From assembly GCA_035517695.1 (NCBI GenBank), contig DATIYI010000423.1, positions 1 to 64,000 of the forward strand: a DNA stretch of 64,000 nucleotides, in the 5' to 3' direction. Source of the DNA: DATFVJ01 sp035517695 (GTDB lineage Bacteria > Actinomycetota > Actinomycetes > Streptosporangiales > Streptosporangiaceae). Shown one piece after another: positions 59,016 through 64,000 of the stretch. Made by a program: the position numbers and the translations under genes. Below the pieces are notes generated by a model. It was given only the letters and a program-made list of their open reading frames with translations, was not told the origin of the DNA and did no database searches. Position 1 is the first letter of the stretch. Every line of letters begins with the position of its first letter.

Positions 59016-61022
59016 TTGACTGCCACCGAGGCCGACCGCGCCGCCAGCGAACCAGCCCGGCCGATCCTGCCCATCGCGACCCGGCGGCAGGTCCGCGGCT
59101 ATGCGCGCAGGCTCATGCTGCGCCACCCAGGGCAACTCGCCACCGCGCTGACCCTGCACGGTCTGGCCGCGACGGCCGGCCTGATCTCGCCGCGGCTGAT
59201 CGGCAACCTGGTCGAGGCGGTGACCGAGGGCCACCTGACCCGGCAGCACGTGGACCTGGTCGCGCTCATCATCGGCGGCCTGATCGTGGCACAGGCCGTG
59301 GTCTTGCGGTTCGCCGTCTACTGCTCAACGCGGCTCGGCGAACTCGTACTTGCCCAGTTGCGTGAGGAGTTCGTCCGGCAGGTGCTCACCCTGCCGCTGT
59401 CCACGGTGGAACGCGCCGGCAGCGGAGATCTGCTCACCCGCACGACGCGGGATGTGGACGCGATGTCGCGCGCCGTCCGCATGGCGGTACCGGAGACGCT
59501 GATCGCCATCGTGACGGGCGCGTTCGCGGTCGGCGCGCTGATACTCAACGGGCCGTTGCTCGCGCTGCCCTGCCTGACCGCGATACCGCTGCTGTGGTTC
59601 GCGACGCGCTGGTACCTGGCCCGGGCGAGGGACGCCTATCTCGCGGAGAACGCCGCCTACGCGGAGCTGACGGAAGGCATCGCGGAAACCGTGGCCGGCG
59701 CTCGCACCGTGGAGGCACTGCGACTGCAGGCCCGCAGGCTCGCCCGCACCCAGTCCGACCTGAAGCGGGCCTGGCGGGCGGAGCGTTACACACTCGGGCT
59801 ACGCATGGTCTGGTTCCCGCTGGTGGAGCTTGGCTACGTGATCCCGGTAGCGGCGACACTCGGCCTTGGCGGACTCTTCACCTTGCGGGGCTGGGCCACC
59901 ATCGGCCAGATGACCGCGGCCACCCTGTACGTACAGCAACTCATCGATCCGCTGGACCGGCTGCTGAGCTGGGTGGATGAACTGCAGGTGGGCGGGGCGT
60001 CCCTGGCAAGGCTGCTCGGGGTGGCGTTGGTTCCCGCCGACCGCGCAGAAAGCGGCCGCGCCCCGGTCGGCGAGCACCTCGCCGCCGATTCTGTCCGCTA
60101 CGCGTATGCGCCGGGCAACGACGTGCTGCACGGCGTTGACCTTCGCCTGAAGCCGGGCGAGCGGCTGGCGATGGTGGGCCCGAGCGGTGCGGGGAAGTCA
60201 ACGCTCGGGCGGCTGCTCGCGGGCATTCACCCGCCCCGATCAGGCGCGGTGACCGTCGGCCGGGTACCACTGGTGGAACTGCCACTTGGCGAACTGCGCG
60301 GCCAGGTCGCACTTGTCACCCAAGAGCACCACGTATTCCTCGGTACGTTGCGCGACAACGTTGCGCTTGGCGCTACCGGGATGGCCGCCGACAGCCCAGC
60401 CGCCGGTAGCCCGCCGATGGGTCGCCCGGCCGCGGGCAGCCCGGCCGAGGGCAGCCAACCCGCGGGCAGCCCGGCCGCGCAGCAGGTGGATGATGACAAA
60501 ATCCGTGCGGCGCTCGCCGCGGTAGCTGCCCTGGATTGGGCACAGCAGTTGCCCGACGGCCTTGACACCATGGTCGGCTCGGGTCAGCTCGCCCTGTCAC
60601 CCGCGCAGGCGCAGCAGGTAGCCCTGGCGCGACTTGTGCTCGCCGATCCGCACACGCTAGTGCTCGATGAGGCGACGTCACTGCTCGACCCGCGCGCGGC
60701 ACGCCACCTTGAGCGTTCGCTCGCCGCGGTGCTCGACGGGCGCACGGTGGTGGCGATCGCGCACCGTCTGCACACCGGCAGGGACGCGGACAGGGTGGCA
60801 GTGGTCGAGGACGGCCGGATCCGTGAACTCGGCTCGCACGAAGAACTGGTCGCCGCCGATGGCGCTTACGCCGATCTTTGGCGATCCTGGCACGGGCACG
60901 TCTGCGCCAGCGCCGGTGTCTGCGACCGAGCAGGCGGCGCGGCGATTAGCCCGGCCACCAGCACCGCCACCAGCGGGGCCGCCACCTCGCCCGCCCCGGC
61001 TCCGCCGGGTTCCGCGGGGTAA
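59016..61022 (+). CDS. ABC exporter subunit 2, catalytic ATP site with altered signature
   Basis: A 668-residue half transporter. Six membrane helices (about 30-320), then an ATPase domain with intact Walker A (MVGPSGAGKSTLGRLLAG, about 388), Q-loop VTQEHHVFLGTLRDNVALG, and Walker B TLVLDEATSLLD. The signature is LSPAQAQQVALARL (about 527), not LSGGQ. A Gly/Ser/Pro/Ala repeat (AAGSPAEGSQPAGSPAAQQV) interrupts the helical domain at about 455-490. The TTG start follows the first gene's stop directly with AGGAGG 6 bases before it. The functional site would be the Walker motifs here plus the signature of subunit 1. Substrate unknown. Confidence 0.88.
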   Translation: MTATEADRAASEPARPILPIATRRQVRGYARRLMLRHPGQLATALTLHGLAATAGLISPRLIGNLVEAVTEGHLTRQHVDLVALIIGGLIVAQAVVLRFAVYCSTRLGELVLAQLREEFVRQVLTLPLSTVERAGSGDLLTRTTRDVDAMSRAVRMAVPETLIAIVTGAFAVGALILNGPLLALPCLTAIPLLWFATRWYLARARDAYLAENAAYAELTEGIAETVAGARTVEALRLQARRLARTQSDLKRAWRAERYTLGLRMVWFPLVELGYVIPVAATLGLGGLFTLRGWATIGQMTAATLYVQQLIDPLDRLLSWVDELQVGGASLARLLGVALVPADRAESGRAPVGEHLAADSVRYAYAPGNDVLHGVDLRLKPGERLAMVGPSGAGKSTLGRLLAGIHPPRSGAVTVGRVPLVELPLGELRGQVALVTQEHHVFLGTLRDNVALGATGMAADSPAAGSPPMGRPAAGSPAEGSQPAGSPAAQQVDDDKIRAALAAVAALDWAQQLPDGLDTMVGSGQLALSPAQAQQVALARLVLADPHTLVLDEATSLLDPRAARHLERSLAAVLDGRTVVAIAHRLHTGRDADRVAVVEDGRIRELGSHEELVAADGAYADLWRSWHGHVCASAGVCDRAGGAAISPATSTATSGAATSPAPAPPGSAG

Positions 61023-61176
61023 CCGTGACAGGCGCGCTTGAGGCCGGCGCGTTGCATGCCTACGGCACGATTCCGGCGCGCGGGGTACTCGCGCCAGCCT
61101 TGGCCCCTGATCAGGTCCGCGCCGAGATCGACGGCCCGGTGGGCGTGGGTAAGCCGTGGTTGACAGGTATCGCTCG

Positions 61177-61668
61177 CTAGCAGACGTAGCCAAGCTCGGC
61201 CGCGGCGTACCACAGCAGTTCGTGACCTTCGGCGCTGTCCACCAGGAATTTCGCGTCCTGGTCACCCTTGTCCGCGGCTGGGAGCGCGCCGATCGCGGTG
61301 TGCACGTCGGGCGCCGCGATTATGTCGTCGATGTGCGCGGACACGATTTTGTCCAGCGGGACAGCCGACCCGACCAGGACCGTGGCGCGATCCGCGTGGC
61401 TGTCGCCGCGGCATACCTTCTCGCCGGGAATCTCGGCGGCGAGCACGACCCGCCGCCGCGGCGCGACCGGGTCTGCAGCGAGCAGTCGCAGCGAGGCCCG
61501 TGCCGCCGCCGTCAGCGCGGTGTACTCGAGTGCGTCGAGGTCACCGCTCGCATACCACTCGCGTAGCGCGGGTGTGACCGCGAACGCGCAGATCGGCGGT
61601 GAGCCGAACTCGCTGGTGTCAAGCGCGGCGGCGAGCGCCGGCAGCGTGGATGGCAGATAAACGCGCAT
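61177..61668 (-). CDS. Conserved actinobacterial protein (DUF6912-like)
   Basis: A 163-residue protein beginning MRVYLPSTLPALAAALDTSE, then ICAFAVTPALREWYASGDLD and a central AARASLRLLAADP before RRRVVLAAEIPGEKV. The pattern is that of a small family found across actinobacteria near HAD and Vsr genes; I recall DUF6912. GAGGAG lies 5 bases before the ATG. It shows no membrane helix and no metal motif. Function unknown. The frame is open further upstream but without a domain. Confidence 0.7.
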   Translation of the reverse strand: MRVYLPSTLPALAAALDTSEFGSPPICAFAVTPALREWYASGDLDALEYTALTAAARASLRLLAADPVAPRRRVVLAAEIPGEKVCRGDSHADRATVLVGSAVPLDKIVSAHIDDIIAAPDVHTAIGALPAADKGDQDAKFLVDSAEGHELLWYAAAELGYVC

Positions 61669-61751
61669 TTGCTCCTCGGACATGCGGGTGATCCAGCGAC
61701 CGCACCGGCCCGGTGTGCGCGGATGATCGAAGTCTGCCAGCCGGCAGCGCC

Positions 61752-62279
61752 TCATGGGTGCGAAATCCGGCGCCTCGGTAGCGGCGGGCGCGGCACTGGT
61801 TGTCGTGGCTGTGCGAGATCGCCGCCGCCTGATTCCTCATCCGGCAGCCCCGCAGGCGGGCCAAGCACCGCGATCACCGCGGCCGTGGCGTCAGCAAGCG
61901 GTATGTGCTCCCAGAGGCGGACCACCCGCCAGCCCGCAGCCGCCAGCGCGAGGTCGGCGGCCCGGTCCCGTTCGGTGGTACGGCGGAGTTTCGGCGACCA
62001 GTACCACTCGTTCACCGTTGGCTCGCGGCCATGGTCTGGGCAGGCGTGCCAGAAGCACCCGTCCACGAAAACCGCGACCTTCCTGGCCGTGAACACGATG
62101 TCCGGCCGGACCCGGACACCCTCGCTGAGGTCGAGACGATGATCCTTGCGATAGCGGTAACCAAGCCCATGCAGCGCGCTGCGCAGGGCAATCTCGGGCT
62201 TGGTGTTGGCGCGCCTGTTGGCGCGCATGTTGGCCGATCGCCCCTCGGTTGCCGGGCGGGGGTAGGAAACGCCGGCCAT
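61752..62279 (-). CDS. vsr: Very short patch repair endonuclease (Vsr)
   Basis: A 175-residue endonuclease of the Vsr fold, which nicks DNA 5' of a T:G mismatch arising from methylcytosine deamination. After MAGVSYPRPATEGRSANMRA it has the Vsr core TKPEIALRSALHGLGYRYRK, the catalytic Asp in VRPDIVFTARKVAVFVDGCF, His in FWHACPDHGREP and NEWYWSPKLRRTTERDR. No DNA cytosine methyltransferase lies next to it. Its start overlaps the stop of the HAD gene (ATGA). The C-terminal 30 residues are Arg/Pro-rich. Confidence 0.88.
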   Translation of the reverse strand: MAGVSYPRPATEGRSANMRANRRANTKPEIALRSALHGLGYRYRKDHRLDLSEGVRVRPDIVFTARKVAVFVDGCFWHACPDHGREPTVNEWYWSPKLRRTTERDRAADLALAAAGWRVVRLWEHIPLADATAAVIAVLGPPAGLPDEESGGGDLAQPRQPVPRPPLPRRRISHP

Positions 62280-62914
62280 CAAGCGAGCCCGAACAGATCC
62301 CGAACGGCTGCCGCGGTGGCTTCGTGGTCGCGATGATGCAGCCCGATCATGCCGAGCGCCTGGGCGGCGGCGACATTGGCCTCGATGTCGTCGACGAAGA
62401 CGCACTGCTGCGGCGAGAGACCAAGCCCGGCGAGCGCGTGCAGGAAGATCCGCTCCTCAGGCTTGCGCATGCCCACCTCGCTGGATATGACAACGGCGTC
62501 GAATAGGTCGGCGAACGTCTCGCGCGGGTAGTCGTTGCCCCACGAGTTGGACAGCATCCCGGTCCGGATCCCCGCCCGGCGAAGCGACCGCAGCAGCGCG
62601 TACATGGGCTCGACCGGCGCCATTTCCGCGAACATGCGGCTGAGCAGGCCGGTGGCGGCCACCGCCGCGCCGTCGCTGCGCACAAGCTGCGCGGCGAGCA
62701 GTGCCTCGAACTCTTCCGGCCTGCTCTCGCCGCGTTCAAGCGCGTGTATCGGGTTTACCAGCCCATCGCCGCTGTACGCTTCGCTGACCCACTGGCTCAT
62801 CAGCACCCGGTAGGCCGGTTTGTCGATGCCGTCCGCATCCAGCCAGGCGGCCACCGCGGTGGCGATGGGGACGGTGAGGACACCGCCCCAGTCGGTGATC
62901 AACCCGATCGGCAC
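62279..62914 (-). CDS. HAD-superfamily hydrolase
   Basis: About 211 residues from the GTG at 62914 (VPIGLITDWGGVLTVPIA). The HAD motif I carries one Asp in ITDWGGVL; motif II Ser in TGMLSNSWGNDYPRE; motif III Lys in VGMRKPEERIFLHALAGLG; motif IV acidic pair in CVFVDDIEANVAAAQALGMI. The DxG form is seen in epoxide-hydrolase-associated and phosphatase-like HADs. It overlaps vsr by one base, so the two are coupled. The frame is open to 63013, but the codons upstream lack a domain. Confidence 0.85.
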   Translation of the reverse strand: MPIGLITDWGGVLTVPIATAVAAWLDADGIDKPAYRVLMSQWVSEAYSGDGLVNPIHALERGESRPEEFEALLAAQLVRSDGAAVAATGLLSRMFAEMAPVEPMYALLRSLRRAGIRTGMLSNSWGNDYPRETFADLFDAVVISSEVGMRKPEERIFLHALAGLGLSPQQCVFVDDIEANVAAAQALGMIGLHHRDHEATAAAVRDLFGLA

Positions 62915-63114
62915 GGAGCGGCACGGTTCCTGACGTTGCGACCGACTCGCAAGCACCCTACCGATCCTAATGAAGCCTGCGCCTGAATGCGGCGGCCCGC
63001 CCGCGACCGCCAACTGCGCTCAGCCTGGCGACCTCGAATCCGCCAACTGGCTCGCGCCGCCTCGCGGTTGACTGCCGGTACTTGACCGTGACTGTCAATA
63101 TAACTCCTGACTGT

Positions 63115-64000
63115 CTAATACTGCAGGCCTGCGCCGAGCGGGTAGGCGGTCTTTCCATTGGCCGCGGCCACGGCGACGGGCAGGCGCCCAGACGGCCGCA
63201 CGGCGCCCGTCAGCACGCCCGCCACCGCGGCGATGGAAGCGGCGGTGTCGCAGTACGTCGCGGCAGCGGCCGCGGCCGTGGGGAACAGGCCCAGGTCGTA
63301 TGGCTTGCCTGTGGCGACGACGATCACCGGGGCGTACCCGGCCAGCAAGCAGTAGATCGCGGCCTGCTGCACCGGGTCGCGGATGGCGTCTGCCGTCGTC
63401 GCGACGATCGCGTCGGCGCCGCGGGCCGAGCCGGCGATGACCGCACCCGAGCGCGCGAGTGCGGCGGCGAGCGGCACCGCACCTGGGCCCGTGACGTAGG
63501 TCCGGGCGCCGCGATGCAGCGGCAGCACGTGACCCTCGTTCCTCAGTAACGTCACAGACTGGTCAGCGACGCGAGCCGCAACGCTCCTGTCTGCGGTCGT
63601 GTTCACCCGCCGCACGGCGGCGCCTGAGTCCACGTACGGGTTCGTGAAAAGGCCACGGTCCAGCTTGAGCCTGAGGATCCTGCGCAGCGACTCGTCCAGG
63701 CGCGCGATCGAAATCTCGCCGGCTCGGACGGCACCGAGCACGGCACCGTAAGCCGTCTGGAGGCGCTGCGGCATCAGCAATTCGTCGCATCCAGCCTGGA
63801 TCGCGCGCACCGCGATTTGCGCGTCGCTGTAACGCTGGCGCACGCCCGCCATCTGCAGTGAGTCGGTCGTGACCACGCCCTGGTAACCGAGTCTGACCCG
63901 CAGCAGGCTGGTGATGACCTCGGGCGACAATGTCGCGGGCTCCCCAGATTCGTCAAGCTCCGGCACGACGATGTGCGCCGACATGATCATGTCGGCACCG
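63115..64000 (-). CDS. Glycoside hydrolase family 3 (NagZ-like), 5' end beyond the window
   Basis: The frame is open at the window edge (GADMIMSAHIVVPELD) and ends at 63115. The catalytic Asp is probably in GYQGVVTTDSLQMAGVRQRY, and the family's C-terminal part is present (ILRLKLDRGLFTNPYVDSG; VTLLRNEGHVLPLH; GKPYDLGLFPTAAA; AVRPSGRLPVAVA). It is a beta-N-acetylhexosaminidase or beta-glucosidase of family 3, likely in peptidoglycan recycling. The upstream third is missing from the window, so the signal peptide cannot be judged. Confidence 0.85.
   Translation of the reverse strand, partial: GADMIMSAHIVVPELDESGEPATLSPEVITSLLRVRLGYQGVVTTDSLQMAGVRQRYSDAQIAVRAIQAGCDELLMPQRLQTAYGAVLGAVRAGEISIARLDESLRRILRLKLDRGLFTNPYVDSGAAVRRVNTTADRSVAARVADQSVTLLRNEGHVLPLHRGARTYVTGPGAVPLAAALARSGAVIAGSARGADAIVATTADAIRDPVQQAAIYCLLAGYAPVIVVATGKPYDLGLFPTAAAAAATYCDTAASIAAVAGVLTGAVRPSGRLPVAVAAANGKTAYPLGAGLQY

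Noticed and set aside
61752..62279. Restriction-modification system around Vsr
   Set aside because: No cytosine methyltransferase or restriction gene is adjacent; the neighbours are a HAD hydrolase and a small conserved protein.

Overview
The window is very GC-rich DNA with strong third-position GC in its genes, GTG and TTG starts, and gene content typical of an actinomycete: the large 180-kDa-type NAD-glutamate dehydrogenase, a vitamin K epoxide reductase (VKOR) protein paired with a DUF929 protein, a DUF1906 secreted protein, a fused double acyl-CoA dehydrogenase, and the conserved block prfB-ftsE-ftsX-smpB-ssrA. A Streptosporangiales/Streptomyces-like soil actinomycete is the best guess; the genus cannot be fixed from the sequence alone.

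Layout. 0-1 kb: decayed mobile DNA (IS66-like and IS481-like transposase pieces, a frameshifted NCS1 permease). 1-20 kb: housekeeping and accessory genes: an HtrA-like membrane protease, a DapE-like deacylase, a LysR/aminotransferase divergent pair, a LacI regulator with a textbook operator 245 bp upstream, the DUF929-VKOR oxidative-folding pair, an Lrp regulator, a DMFase-like lipoprotein, a sedolisin protease, and an agmatinase-family enzyme with its LysR regulator. 20-27 kb: a lipid/CoA catabolic cluster on the minus strand (two acyl-CoA ligases, a broken DUF35 gene, a fused FadE) with related AGAA-N4-TT operators. 28-33 kb: a zone of relics (LuxR/AfsR-type regulator, PIN toxin, UvrA-like protein, two glyoxalase/VOC pieces) ending at the tmRNA gene. 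33-40 kb: trans-translation and division block (ssrA, smpB, ftsX, ftsE, prfB) that contains a penicillin-binding protein whose three catalytic motifs have all been lost. 41-57 kb: amino-acid and ketone-body metabolism (glutamate dehydrogenase, a tryptophan 2,3-dioxygenase remnant, acetoacetyl-CoA synthetase, PruA), secreted or lipoprotein unknowns, and a TetR/MFS efflux pair around a 31-bp near-palindrome. 57-64 kb: a heterodimeric ABC exporter with complementary defects in its two ATPase domains, a Vsr endonuclease, a HAD phosphatase and a partial GH3 hexosaminidase.

Two themes run through the window. First, short GC-rich tandem repeats are unusually frequent; those inside intact genes have periods of 9 or 18 bp or otherwise keep frame, giving low-complexity linkers, while those between genes or in broken genes have periods such as 13, 14, 22 and 43 bp. 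Second, gene decay is common: about ten recognisable pseudogenes or truncated genes lie among intact genes. Metabolically, PruA makes glutamate from proline-derived semialdehyde and the large GDH oxidises it to 2-oxoglutarate, while the 20-27 kb cluster activates and oxidises an acyl-CoA substrate. No complete phage, CRISPR array, tRNA or rRNA gene was seen.
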